64,000 nucleotides of DNA from Selenomonas ruminantium AC2024. Lineage in GTDB: Bacteria > Bacillota > Negativicutes > Selenomonadales > Selenomonadaceae. Positions within the stretch are counted from its first letter, which is position 1. Each line of letters begins with the position of its first letter. The position numbers were made by a program, and so were the translations under genes. The notes below the pieces were generated by a model. That model was given only the letters and a program-made list of their open reading frames with translations, was not told where the DNA came from and made no database searches. Positions 8,711 to 17,337 of the stretch are shown piece after piece. The stretch covers positions 992,001 to 1,056,000 of the forward strand of contig NZ_JIAC01000001.1 in assembly GCF_000687995.1 (NCBI RefSeq), read 5' to 3'.

Positions 8711-9832
8711 ATGAAGATAATTATTTCCGGTGGCGGTACCGGCGGGCATATTTATCCCGCGCTGACCATTATGCGCACCATTGAGGAAAAATATCCGGAT
8801 ACCAGCTTCCTGTACGTCGGTACGCATAAAGGACTGGAAGCCGATATTATCCCGAAGGAAAATATTCCTTTTGCTACAGTGGATATTCAGGGATTTAAGC
8901 GCAGCCTGTCACCGGCTAATTTTGTGCGGGCAGGACTGGCGGCTGTGGGCGTGGCTAAAGCTATGAACGTAGTGCGGAAGTTCAAGCCCGATGCGGTTAT
9001 CGGTACGGGCGGCTATGTTTGCGGCCCAGTGCTTATGGCGGCCAGCATGCTCGGGATTCCGACATTGATTCAGGAACAGAACGTGGTGCCGGGGATTACC
9101 AATAAAATCCTCGCCAAGTTCGTCACGCGCATTGCGGCGGGCACGCCGGAAGCGGAGAAACATTTTCCGGCAGGCAAGGTTGTCTGCACCGGCAATCCTA
9201 TCCGCAAGGCGGTGCTTACGGCAACGCGGGAGGAAGGGGCTAAGGCCTTTGGATTTGACCCGGCGAAAAAGACGGTGCTGATTTCCGGCGGCAGCCGTGG
9301 GGCCCGCAGTATCAATAATGCCATGGTGGATGTTCTCGTTGAAGCGGCCAAACAGCGTGAGGTGCAGTACCTGCATGTGACGGGCAAGCTGGACTATGAG
9401 GATATTATCGGGAATTTGGCTGAAAAAGGTGTAAATTTAGCCGAAACACCGAACATCAAGGTGGAGCCTTACCTTTACAATATGCCGCAGGCCATGGCTA
9501 TGGCAGACTTGGTGGTTTACCGGGCAGGAGCGACAGGCCTTGCAGAACTCACCGCACGGGGGATTCCGGCGATTTTGATTCCCTATCCCTATGCGGCCGA
9601 GAATCATCAGGAACACAATGCCCGAGCCTTGGAAGCGGCCGGGGCGGCAAAAGTAATCCTGAACCGCGAGCTTAAGAGCGACATCCTGCAAAGTACCCTG
9701 CAGGAACTGCTGGCTGATGATGCGAAACTTGCCTCCATGGCAGCGGCCAGCAAATCCTTGGGCAAGCCGCAGGCGGCAGAAGATATTGCGCAAATGGTTA
9801 TCGATATGACACAGGGGAGAAAGACTAAATGA
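8711..9832 (+). CDS. murG: Lipid II synthase MurG (GlcNAc transferase)
   Basis: 373 residues from this start. Peripheral membrane GT28 enzyme that adds GlcNAc to lipid I. It has the N-terminal SGGGTGGHIYPAL glycine-rich loop, the GTGGYVCGP segment, SGGSRGA, and the donor-binding RAGATGLAEL with PYPYAAENHQ. An in-frame ATG at 8705 directly abuts the GAGGG ribosome site and leaves no spacer, so the second ATG at 8711 (6-base spacing) is preferred. The stop overlaps the murC start. Confidence 0.95.
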   Translation: MKIIISGGGTGGHIYPALTIMRTIEEKYPDTSFLYVGTHKGLEADIIPKENIPFATVDIQGFKRSLSPANFVRAGLAAVGVAKAMNVVRKFKPDAVIGTGGYVCGPVLMAASMLGIPTLIQEQNVVPGITNKILAKFVTRIAAGTPEAEKHFPAGKVVCTGNPIRKAVLTATREEGAKAFGFDPAKKTVLISGGSRGARSINNAMVDVLVEAAKQREVQYLHVTGKLDYEDIIGNLAEKGVNLAETPNIKVEPYLYNMPQAMAMADLVVYRAGATGLAELTARGIPAILIPYPYAAENHQEHNARALEAAGAAKVILNRELKSDILQSTLQELLADDAKLASMAAASKSLGKPQAAEDIAQMVIDMTQGRKTK

Positions 9833-11220
9833 AACGGCTGAAAGAGCTAAAGGATATTGAAAAAATTCATTTTGTAGGCATTGGCGGTGCCGGCATGAGC
9901 CCGCTGGCCAAGATTATGGTGGAGCTGGGCTATGAAGTCACCGGTTCCGACCGGGCAGATTCGGAAGTGATTCAGAACCTCCAGAAATTGGGGGCAAAAA
10001 TCACGTTGGACGGCCAGAAGGGCGAAAATGTCAAGGGTGCTGATGCCATTGTGGTATCCACGGCCATTCCCTTTGACAACCCGGAAGTGCTCGCGGCCCG
10101 TGACCTCGGCATCCGCAAGCTGCACCGCTCCGATATCAATGCGGCGCTCGTCAATGAGTACAAGGGTATTGCGGTAGCCGGTGCCCATGGCAAGACCACG
10201 ACGACTTCTATGCTTGGCGTGGCGCTGACCAAGGCAGGCGTATCGCCGACAGTTGTTGTGGGCGGCGAAATGCCGGACCTCGGCACCAATGCCATTCTGG
10301 GCGAGAGTGAATACCTGACCTCCGAAGCCGATGAAAGCGATGGCTCCTTCCTGAAACTCCATCCGCATATCGCCGTGGTCACCAATGTGGAAGATGACCA
10401 TATGGACCACTATGGCACGATGGAGAACATCATCAAGGCCTTCACGCAGTTCATTCAGAATGTGGACAAGGAAACGGGCTGGGCGGTACTGTGTTTCGAC
10501 AACGAGAACCTGCGCAATATTGCCAAGGTCGTTGACCGCAAGTTCTATACCTATGCCATTGACCATGAGGCCGATTACATGGCGAAAAACATCAAGACCA
10601 ATGGCAAAGGCATTGCCTTTGACGTGGTGCATGGTGAGGAACTGCTGGGCCATGTTTCCCTGAACATCCCGGGGCGTCATAACGTGCTCAACGCTTTGGC
10701 CTGCATCGTGACGGGACTTACCATAGGCGTGGAGTTTGAGAAACTGGTGGCAGGTCTTTCTGCATTCCATGGTGCCAAGCGCCGTTTCCAGACCAAGGGC
10801 AGAGCGAAAGGCGTCTGGGTGGTTGACGATTATGCGCATCATCCGACGGAAATTGCTGCGACGCTCAAGGCAGCCAAGGAACTGAATCCGCAGCGTCTTG
10901 TATGCGTGTTCCAGCCGCACCGTTATTCCCGCACACAGCTCTTGCATGAGGAATTTGGCAAGGCGTTTGTCTCTGCAGACCGGCTGATTCTCACGGATAT
11001 CTACAGTGCCGGTGAAGCGCCGATTGAGGGCATTAACGGCGAGACGATTCTCAATGAAGTGCGCAAGCAGTCCGGTCAGGATGTCATTTACATTCCGCAG
11101 CGGGAAAAACTGGCCGGGTATTTGGAAAGCGAGTCCCAGGACGGCGACTTAATCATCACCATGGGCGCCGGTGACATCTACAAAACTGGCGAAGAATTAG
11201 TGGAACTCTTGAATAAGTAA
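9829..11220 (+). CDS. murC: UDP-MurNAc:L-alanine ligase MurC
   Basis: 463 residues. First of the Mur ligases, adding L-alanine to UDP-MurNAc. It shows HFVGIGGAGMSPLA at the N-terminus, the ATP motif GAHGKTTT (118-125), SEADESDGSF, and the C-terminal DDYAHHPTEI and FQPHRYSRT that mark MurC. The ATG overlaps the murG stop (ATGA). In many Firmicutes murB follows murC; here ddl follows. Confidence 0.96.
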   Translation: MKRLKELKDIEKIHFVGIGGAGMSPLAKIMVELGYEVTGSDRADSEVIQNLQKLGAKITLDGQKGENVKGADAIVVSTAIPFDNPEVLAARDLGIRKLHRSDINAALVNEYKGIAVAGAHGKTTTTSMLGVALTKAGVSPTVVVGGEMPDLGTNAILGESEYLTSEADESDGSFLKLHPHIAVVTNVEDDHMDHYGTMENIIKAFTQFIQNVDKETGWAVLCFDNENLRNIAKVVDRKFYTYAIDHEADYMAKNIKTNGKGIAFDVVHGEELLGHVSLNIPGRHNVLNALACIVTGLTIGVEFEKLVAGLSAFHGAKRRFQTKGRAKGVWVVDDYAHHPTEIAATLKAAKELNPQRLVCVFQPHRYSRTQLLHEEFGKAFVSADRLILTDIYSAGEAPIEGINGETILNEVRKQSGQDVIYIPQREKLAGYLESESQDGDLIITMGAGDIYKTGEELVELLNK

Positions 11221-11245
11221 GATTGGAAAGCAGGATTAAGATACA

Positions 11246-12178
11246 ATGAAGCAGGATAAAATCGTAGTAGTTATGGGTGGTACGTCCACCGAAGCCGAAG
11301 TTTCCCGCCGTACCGGCAAGGCCATTTTGGATGCTCTCAAGGAAAAAGGCTATAATGCTGAGGGCATGGAACTCAATCCCAAGACCTTTGCTATGGACAT
11401 TCAGAAAGCCGGCGCTAAGATGGTATTCAATGCTCTGCATGGCAAGTTCGGTGAAGACGGCCTCTTGCAGGGAACGCTCGATATGCTCGGCATTCCCTAC
11501 ACGGGGTCCGGCGTGCTGGCGGCGGCTATCACCATGGACAAGGCTGCTTCTAAGCGAGTCTTTATCAGTGAAGGGATTTCCACACCGAAATGCCATACCT
11601 ATAACAGCTTTGAGCAGAAGCGTGACCTGGCTGGCGAAATCCTGGCTGAGTTCGGCCTGCCCGTAGTGGTTAAGGCTGCTTCGCAGGGCTCCAGTATCGG
11701 TGTGTACATCGTGGAAAAAGAGGAAGAACTGGCACCGGCCATCAAGGAAGCCTTCTCCTTCAATGACGAAATCCTGGTGGAAGAATTCATCAAGGGCCGC
11801 GAAATGACCGTTGCTGTCTGGGGTGATGAAGATAAGAAGGAAGCCTTCCCGATTATCGAAATCACGACGACTTCCGGCCGTTATGACTACAACAGCAAGT
11901 ACACGAAAGGTGCTTCTGCACATATCATTCCGGCGCCGGTCAGCGAAGAAAAGACCCGTGAAATGCAGGAATTGGCAATTAAGACCTACACGGCCTGTGG
12001 CTGCAAGGGCGTAGCCCGCGTGGATATGATGTACAGCGAGGATGAAACGCCCTATGTCATCGAAGTGAATTCCGTACCGGGCATGACGGAAACCTCTCTG
12101 GTACCGGATGCCGGCCGGGCGATGGGCATTGAATTCCCGGAACTGTGTGAGCGTATTTTGGAAATGGCAGGTTTCTAA
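11246..12178 (+). CDS. ddl: D-alanine:D-alanine ligase
   Basis: 310 residues, the short Ddl (DdlB-like) form with an ATP-grasp fold. It shows VVMGGTSTEAEVS at the N-terminus, ALHGKFGEDG near residue 64, PVVVKAASQGSSIGV in the grasp domain, and EVNSVPGMTETS holding the metal-binding Glu/Asn near residue 275. It supplies D-Ala-D-Ala for MurF in the same operon. The binding-site Tyr/Phe that decides vancomycin-type D-lactate use was not judged. Confidence 0.95.
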   Translation: MKQDKIVVVMGGTSTEAEVSRRTGKAILDALKEKGYNAEGMELNPKTFAMDIQKAGAKMVFNALHGKFGEDGLLQGTLDMLGIPYTGSGVLAAAITMDKAASKRVFISEGISTPKCHTYNSFEQKRDLAGEILAEFGLPVVVKAASQGSSIGVYIVEKEEELAPAIKEAFSFNDEILVEEFIKGREMTVAVWGDEDKKEAFPIIEITTTSGRYDYNSKYTKGASAHIIPAPVSEEKTREMQELAIKTYTACGCKGVARVDMMYSEDETPYVIEVNSVPGMTETSLVPDAGRAMGIEFPELCERILEMAGF

Positions 12179-12239
12179 AAAAGCCTTCGCGCAATGCGGC
12201 GGCTGAAGTTTGCTGGCAGATATGAAAGGAGGCAAAACA

Positions 12240-13067
12240 ATGGACGAAAAAGAAATAGCCGAGGCAGAAGAGCAGGAATTGGGCAACCAGTTTCCGCCGC
12301 CGAAAAAGCTTCGCCGCAGTCCCCGGCGCCTGCTAAAGGGGCTGGCCTTTCTCATCATCTGCGGCGGCATTATGTCCATTATCGTCTATTCGCCTCTTTT
12401 CACCCTGCAGCGGGTGGTGCTTACGGGGAATACTTATCTGAATGAGGAGGATATCCTGACCAGCGGGCGGCTGCATAAGGGCGAACCGCTGTTTCAGCTG
12501 CAGACCAGTGAAGTTACCCAAAATCTCATGAAGGATTTGCGTATTGAAAGTGCCGTAGTGCGGCGGCGCGTGCCAGATACTTTGGAGATTGAGGTCAAGG
12601 AGCGGATGCCAGTGGCAACCGTGGCCTGCGAGTATGGCTATCTGGATTTGGACAGGCAGGGAAAGGTCATCGGCAGTTATAAAAAACTGCGGAAGATGCC
12701 CATCCCGCTGATTACCGGTACCAAGATGCATGATATGTACATTGGGGATGATAACAAGGACAAGCGGGTGGCCAAAGTGTTGGAATTCCTGTCCCAGTTG
12801 GATGAGGAAGCCCTGAATCATCTGTCCGAAGTCAATGTGACCAATCCTGACGCCATTATGGCTTATACCAATCAAGCCGTGCAGATACGATTGGGGAATT
12901 TCGAACGCTGGGATGAGAAAGCAAAACTCACCCGGGATTTCCTGCTGAATTTGCCCCATGCCCGCCATCAGATTGAGTATGTGGATTTCAGTTATACCGC
13001 GCCTTTTATCCGGCTGAAAGATAAGCTGGTTGACCCGGATGTGAAGGTCAATGAAAAAGCGCAGTGA
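12240..13067 (+). CDS. ftsQ: Cell division protein FtsQ/DivIB
   Basis: 275 residues from the ATG at 12240, which sits 6 bases behind AAGGAGG; a longer reading from a TTG at 12210 would put the ribosome site inside the gene. The protein has a short charged cytoplasmic tail, one membrane span (about residues 37-57), a POTRA domain (LQRVVLTGNTYLNEEDIL) and the FtsQ beta domain. It is a divisome scaffold that joins FtsL and FtsB outside the membrane. A short terminator follows, separating it from ftsZ. Confidence 0.9.
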   Translation: MDEKEIAEAEEQELGNQFPPPKKLRRSPRRLLKGLAFLIICGGIMSIIVYSPLFTLQRVVLTGNTYLNEEDILTSGRLHKGEPLFQLQTSEVTQNLMKDLRIESAVVRRRVPDTLEIEVKERMPVATVACEYGYLDLDRQGKVIGSYKKLRKMPIPLITGTKMHDMYIGDDNKDKRVAKVLEFLSQLDEEALNHLSEVNVTNPDAIMAYTNQAVQIRLGNFERWDEKAKLTRDFLLNLPHARHQIEYVDFSYTAPFIRLKDKLVDPDVKVNEKAQ

Positions 13068-13092
13068 ATTCGCCATCATAGTGATATAAAAT

Positions 13093-13114
13093 GGAGCCGT
13101 TTGGCTCCTTTTTT
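13093..13114 (+). terminator. Terminator after ftsQ
   Basis: GGAGCC / GGCTCC stem (13093-13098, 13103-13108) with a GTTT loop, followed by TTTTTT. Confidence 0.85.
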
Positions 13115-13140
13115 CGTGCATAAATGGGGATTTATGATTT

Positions 13141-13169
13141 TTGTTAATTTTTTTCGGGAAAGTTATAGC
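13141..13169 (+). promoter_or_regulatory. Possible ftsZ promoter
   Basis: TTGTTA (13141-13146), 17-base spacer, TATAGC (13164-13169), in the about 200-base gap after the ftsQ terminator. A separate promoter is expected because of that terminator, but the -10 is poor. Confidence 0.35.
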
Positions 13170-13285
13170 ATTATAAGCCAATAAATGGTAGAATTAAGGG
13201 GTATATTTGTGTGGACTAGAAATCCCGGTGGACAGTTTACTGTTTGCACGGGATATAGAATACGAACGTCATGGGGGTTAACGCT

Positions 13286-14410
13286 GTGTTTGAATTGGAT
13301 GATAATGGCCTCGACCAGTTGGCCAAGATTAAAGTAATTGGTGTAGGCGGCGGCGGCAGCAATGCTGTTAACCGCATGATAAACTTCGGACTGCAGGGGG
13401 TCGAGTTTATCGCAGTAAATACCGACGCTCAGGCGCTGTTGAAGTCTTTGGCTCCGAAGCGTATGCAGATTGGCGAGAAGCTCACCCGGGGATTAGGTGC
13501 AGGTGCTCGTCCGGAAATCGGGCAGAAAGCGGCCGAGGAAAGCCGCGACGATATTTTGGAAGCTCTGCGCGGGGCTGATATGGTTTTCGTTACCGCTGGT
13601 ATGGGCGGCGGTACTGGTACTGGTGCTGCACCGGTAGTCGCAGAATGCGCACGGGAAATCGGCGCACTGACGGTTGGCGTTGTGACCAAGCCCTTCGGCT
13701 TCGAAGGCAAGAAGCGTGAACGCAATGCAGAATCTGGTATTGCGAACCTCAAGCAGCATGTGGATACCATCATCACGATTCCGAACGACCGCCTGATGCA
13801 GGTCGTGGATAAAAAGACGCCGATTACGCAGGCTTTCCAGATTGCGGATGATGTTCTGCGTCAGGGTGTTAAAGGTATCTCCGATTTGATTGCCCTGCCG
13901 GGTCTGGTAAACCTGGACTTTGCTGACGTGCAGAGCGTAATGAGCAACGCTGGTTCTGCCCTCATGGGTATCGGCGAGGCTTCCGGTGAAGGTGCTGCCA
14001 TTGAGGCTGCTAAGGCAGCTATTGCTTCTCCGCTGCTGGAGACGAGCATCGATGGTGCGCGTGGTATCCTCCTCAACGTCACCGGTGCCGAAGAAAACCT
14101 CAGCATGTACGAAATTCAGGAGGCTTCCGAAGCCATCCATGATGCTGCTGACAGTCAGGCTAACATCATCTGGGGTGCGTCCATTGACAATACCATGGGC
14201 GACAAAGTTCGCGTGACCGTTATCGCTACGGGCTTTGATGCACCGGAAACCATCGGTGTACAGCCGCAGGCAGCTCCTTCCGCTGCTCAGCCGGTAATGC
14301 CGAACCTTAATCTGAGTCAGGGTGCACCTGCCGCTGATGGCGATGCACAGCAGACGGTATCTCCGGCTGCAGACTTCATTGATATTCCGGTTTGGATGCA
14401 GAAAAAATAA
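13286..14410 (+). CDS. ftsZ: Cell division GTPase FtsZ
   Basis: 374 residues from a GTG at 13286. Tubulin-like GTPase forming the cytokinetic ring. The N-terminus has [17 protein letters not shown], the tubulin signature [10 protein letters not shown] lies near residue 110, and the C-terminal peptide [12 protein letters not shown] is the conserved tail that binds membrane tethers such as FtsA or SepF. An ATG at 13271 gives 5 more residues but has no ribosome site; the G-run at 13273-13277 spaces well for the GTG. No ftsA is next to it. Confidence 0.95.
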   Translation: MFELDDNGLDQLAKIKVIGVGGGGSNAVNRMINFGLQGVEFIAVNTDAQALLKSLAPKRMQIGEKLTRGLGAGARPEIGQKAAEESRDDILEALRGADMVFVTAGMGGGTGTGAAPVVAECAREIGALTVGVVTKPFGFEGKKRERNAESGIANLKQHVDTIITIPNDRLMQVVDKKTPITQAFQIADDVLRQGVKGISDLIALPGLVNLDFADVQSVMSNAGSALMGIGEASGEGAAIEAAKAAIASPLLETSIDGARGILLNVTGAEENLSMYEIQEASEAIHDAADSQANIIWGASIDNTMGDKVRVTVIATGFDAPETIGVQPQAAPSAAQPVMPNLNLSQGAPAADGDAQQTVSPAADFIDIPVWMQKK

Positions 14411-14429
14411 TTATATGGAAAAATAATTA

Positions 14430-14458
14430 TTGACAAGCGTTGAGAATATAGATATAAT
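14430..14458 (+). promoter_or_regulatory. tRNA promoter
   Basis: Perfect consensus TTGACA (14430-14435), 17-base spacer, TATAAT (14453-14458), 31 bases before tRNA-Tyr. Confidence 0.9.
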
Positions 14459-14489
14459 ATATCTTGTTCTTAACGCTTGTTGCGTTAAT

Positions 14490-14575
14490 GGGTAGGTGGC
14501 CGAGTGGTTAAAGGCAACAGACTGTAAATCTGTCATCTTCGGATTACGATGGTTCGAATCCATCCCTGCCCACCA
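14490..14575 (+). tRNA. tRNA-Tyr (GTA)
   Basis: 86 nt. The acceptor GGGTAGG pairs with CCTGCCC including one G-U. The anticodon GTA sits in an ACTGTAAAT loop, the variable arm is long (class II), the T arm is GATGG/CCATC, and CCA is encoded (14573-14575). Confidence 0.96.
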
Positions 14576-14579
14576 CTTT

Positions 14580-14656
14580 GGCGGCATAGCTCAGTTGGCT
14601 AGAGCATGCGGTTCATACCCGCAGTGTCAGGAGTTCAAATCTCTTTGCCGCCACCA
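14580..14656 (+). tRNA. tRNA-Met (CAT), elongator type
   Basis: 77 nt. The acceptor GGCGGCA pairs with TGCCGCC, anticodon CAT, encoded CCA (14654-14656). The anticodon stem TGCGG/CCGCA lacks the three G-C pairs of initiator tRNA and the acceptor is fully paired, so it is the elongator. A lysidine-modified tRNA-Ile with CAT is not excluded. Confidence 0.9.
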
Positions 14657-14670
14657 ATATGAAGTCTTGA

Positions 14671-14695
14671 GCACATCGGCGATGATGTGCTTTTT
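14671..14695 (+). terminator. Terminator after the tRNA pair
   Basis: GCACATC / GATGTGC stem (14671-14677, 14684-14690) followed by TTTTT. Confidence 0.8.
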
Positions 14696-14752
14696 CTTTG
14701 CGCGAGTGCAGGGACTAAATTCCCTAATGTATTCTTAATATTTATCATAAAT

Positions 14753-14780
14753 TTTTCAGAAACAGATATTATAATATAAT
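14753..14780 (+). promoter_or_regulatory. Possible promoter of the amidase gene
   Basis: TTTTCA (14753-14758), 16-base spacer, TATAAT (14775-14780). An overlapping TATAAT at 14770 makes the exact register uncertain. Confidence 0.4.
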
Positions 14781-14801
14781 CCGTCGTTTGGTAAGATTGG
14801 A

Positions 14802-15431
14802 ATGGTTGGCATGAAACGCAGAGACTTCTTGAAAAACTTGATACTGCTGAGTACTGGTGCAGTACTGCTGCCTCAACTGTGGAAAGCAAAGGCAGCGGAA
14901 GCAGCCTGGAACGCTGATGGGGGTGCAGTGAACGCTGAGGGACGTGATTCGCTGCTGGGAATTCCCATTCAAGAAACGAATTTTGAATTCTCTTCTTTGC
15001 AGAACCGGGAAACCACGGATGCTATCGTCATTCATCATGTGGGTAATACCAATCGGGATGTATCCGCAGCGGAGATTGACCGCTGGCACAAGAATAACGG
15101 CTGGGCCGGCATTGGCTATCACTTCGTCATCCGCAAGGATGGCACCATCGAGCGGGGGCGTCCTATGGATATGCTCGGGGCTCACTGCTATGGAGAAAAC
15201 TGGCATACGATTGGCGTAAACATTGTGGGCGAATTCGACAATAACGAACCGGAGCCAGCACAGATGCAGTCAGCAGCAAAACTTTTGGCAGCCCTCTGTC
15301 GTTACTATGGCATTGCTCCAGACCGCCAGCATATCGTGGGGCATCGGGATTATAATTCCACTGCCTGCCCTGGACAGCTGCTTTATGACAGACTGCCCCG
15401 GCTGGTGACCATGACCCGCAAATACTATTAA
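14802..15431 (+). CDS. Tat-exported N-acetylmuramoyl-L-alanine amidase
   Basis: 209 residues. The N-terminus has a twin-arginine motif (KRRDFLKN), a hydrophobic stretch and an AEAA-type cleavage region, so export in a folded state is likely. The rest is an Amidase_2/PGRP domain that cuts the MurNAc-L-Ala bond. The first zinc histidine is in VIHHVGN, HFVIRKDGTIERGR is the substrate-site strand, GAHCYGEN is the central motif, and the last ligands are in VGHRDYNSTACPG. ATG at 14811 is an alternative start that puts the arginines closer to the N-terminus; neither start has a strong ribosome site. A peptidoglycan remodelling or recycling role is inferred. Confidence 0.85.
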   Translation: MVGMKRRDFLKNLILLSTGAVLLPQLWKAKAAEAAWNADGGAVNAEGRDSLLGIPIQETNFEFSSLQNRETTDAIVIHHVGNTNRDVSAAEIDRWHKNNGWAGIGYHFVIRKDGTIERGRPMDMLGAHCYGENWHTIGVNIVGEFDNNEPEPAQMQSAAKLLAALCRYYGIAPDRQHIVGHRDYNSTACPGQLLYDRLPRLVTMTRKYY

Positions 15432-15443
15432 GGAGCGAGGAAG

Positions 15444-15782
15444 ATGCGTTACCGCTGGTTTGTTGATGAGGAAAAACAGACAGATGAATATGGCGTGCCA
15501 GTGAGCCGGGCGGAGTATGATGAAGCATTGCATCCGCAAAAGACTCCTGTATACCAGCCGAAGGAAATGCTGGCCATAGCTGTGGTGGCGTTTATCCTGG
15601 TTTATGAATGGTTTGTTGGAGACAGCGCTCATGTCATGTTTATGTGTGTGTCTTTCCTGACATTTGAACTGCGTCCTTTAGCCAGACTTTGTTTGGGGAA
15701 AAACGGTCGGGCCGTAAGCAATGCACTGACAGGTTTCAGTATTGCTATGTTCGTGGGGACACTGTTTTGGACATTTTTGTGA
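15444..15782 (+). CDS. Small membrane protein, function unknown
   Basis: 112 residues, not recognised. A hydrophilic N-terminal third (about 1-40, with VDEEKQTDEYG) is followed by hydrophobic segments at about 43-60, 64-76 and 92-112, so probably two or three membrane spans. It begins 12 bases after the amidase stop, behind AAGGAG, so it is probably cotranscribed with it. The 350 bases that follow hold no gene. Confidence 0.7.
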   Translation: MRYRWFVDEEKQTDEYGVPVSRAEYDEALHPQKTPVYQPKEMLAIAVVAFILVYEWFVGDSAHVMFMCVSFLTFELRPLARLCLGKNGRAVSNALTGFSIAMFVGTLFWTFL

Positions 15783-16135
15783 ATTTGCGTTTATTAATGC
15801 AAATTTTCGCACATTTGCCAAAAATAATTATAAAAAATTATTTACATTTTTTTGCAATGGCAGCAGGAGATTGGTGCCGCAGGGCGAATATTAAATAATA
15901 TGAGATTGATTGTTAGTGGAAAACAATCACCTGTAGTTGCGTTCTGTCTCTACCATGATATGCGTCATAATAGCATGACAAATGTAACAATTTCAATTCT
16001 GCTGTAAAAAATAGATAAAAAGCAGGAAAAACTGTATACTAACAGATGAATATCTGTTAAAATATATATAAAAGGTAAACTTTAGTCGAATAAGGGGAGA
16101 TTATTGTTTACTATGATATCCAAGGGGGATTTTTT
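15783..16135. promoter_or_regulatory. Long AT-rich leader of the glycogen operon, with a palindrome
   Basis: 353 bases with no gene. The one clear structure is an 8-bp inverted repeat, TAACAGAT and ATCTGTTA, with a 4-base centre (16040-16059), 77 bases before glgC. It overlaps a TA-rich stretch that could hold the -10, so it may be an operator. No confident -35/-10 pair was found and no known riboswitch motif was recognised. Confidence 0.4.
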
Positions 16136-17290
16136 ATGAGAAAGACAGAATGCTTGGCCATGATCTTGGCCGGTGGTCAGGGCAGCCGCCTCGGCGCGCT
16201 AACCAAAAAAATTGCAAAACCGGCTGTACCGTTTGGGGGAAAGTACCGCATTATTGACTTCCCGCTCAGTAACTGCGCGAATTCCGGTATTGACAAGGTT
16301 GGTGTTCTTACCCAGTATCGTCCGCTGGAACTGCACAATTACTTAGCTTCCGGCAGTGCCTGGGATTTGGACCAGAAGGATGGCGGTATCTTTATTTTGC
16401 CGCCGTATGCTCGTGAAAAAGGTGCTGACTGGTATCAGGGAACGGCAGATGCCATTTACCAGAATCTCAATTTCATCGATTTAGCAGATCCTGAGTATGT
16501 TCTCATTCTGTCTGGCGACCACATCTACACGATGGATTATTCCTGGATGCTGGAAGCTCATAAGATGAACAAGGCTGAGGCTACCATCGGCGTTATTGAA
16601 GTGCCTTGGGAAGAAGCTCCGCGCTTTGGTATCATGAACACGGACAAGACGGGCCGCATCGAAGAATTCGAAGAAAAGCCGGCTAAACCCAAGAGCAATC
16701 TGGCTTCCATGGGTATTTATGTATTCAATAAGAACTTCCTCAAGAAGTATCTGGAAGAAGATGCCAAGGACGAAACCAGCAGCCATGACTTCGGCAAGAA
16801 CATCATTCCGAAGATGCTGAAGGACAATGCCCGCCTGTACTCCTACGCCTTCGAAGGCTACTGGAAGGATGTGGGCACCATCGAAAGCCTCTGGCAGGCC
16901 AACATGGATTTGCTGCAGGATGAACCTCCCTTCGACCTCAAGGGAGAGAAGAAAATCTACTCCTCCAATGCATCCATGCCGCCGCATTACATCGGCCCGG
17001 ATGCCAAGGTAAAGAACTCTATGATCAGTGAAGGCTCCATGGTTCTCGGTGAAGTGGAAAATTCCGTTATCTTCCCGGGCGTGCGCATCGGCAAGGGCGT
17101 AAAGGTAACCAATTCCGTCATCATGCCTTCTACGGTTATCCGTGATGGCGCTGTGGTGGATTACGCTATCCTGGCCCAGAACTGCGAAGTGGCAGCTGGT
17201 GCCAAGGTAACCGGTGAGCTGGGTGCTATTACGGTAGTCGCTGAAGGCGAAACCGTCATGGCAGAAGCTAGCGGCAAGCAGGCCGGCTGA
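16136..17290 (+). CDS. glgC: Glucose-1-phosphate adenylyltransferase, catalytic subunit GlgC
   Basis: 384 residues. It makes ADP-glucose from glucose-1-phosphate and ATP, the committed step of glycogen synthesis. The N-terminal nucleotidyltransferase loop [12 protein letters not shown], the conserved [28 protein letters not shown] with the metal-binding Asp, and [17 protein letters not shown] are all intact. The C-terminal part is a left-handed beta helix of hexapeptide repeats (about 290-370). GGGGGA precedes the ATG. It opens a six-gene operon and probably works as a heteromer with GlgD. Confidence 0.96.
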   Translation: MRKTECLAMILAGGQGSRLGALTKKIAKPAVPFGGKYRIIDFPLSNCANSGIDKVGVLTQYRPLELHNYLASGSAWDLDQKDGGIFILPPYAREKGADWYQGTADAIYQNLNFIDLADPEYVLILSGDHIYTMDYSWMLEAHKMNKAEATIGVIEVPWEEAPRFGIMNTDKTGRIEEFEEKPAKPKSNLASMGIYVFNKNFLKKYLEEDAKDETSSHDFGKNIIPKMLKDNARLYSYAFEGYWKDVGTIESLWQANMDLLQDEPPFDLKGEKKIYSSNASMPPHYIGPDAKVKNSMISEGSMVLGEVENSVIFPGVRIGKGVKVTNSVIMPSTVIRDGAVVDYAILAQNCEVAAGAKVTGELGAITVVAEGETVMAEASGKQAG

Positions 17291-17337
17291 GCATTTCCCT
17301 ATCGATACAGCCTAGATACAGCAAGGAGTGGAAGAAA

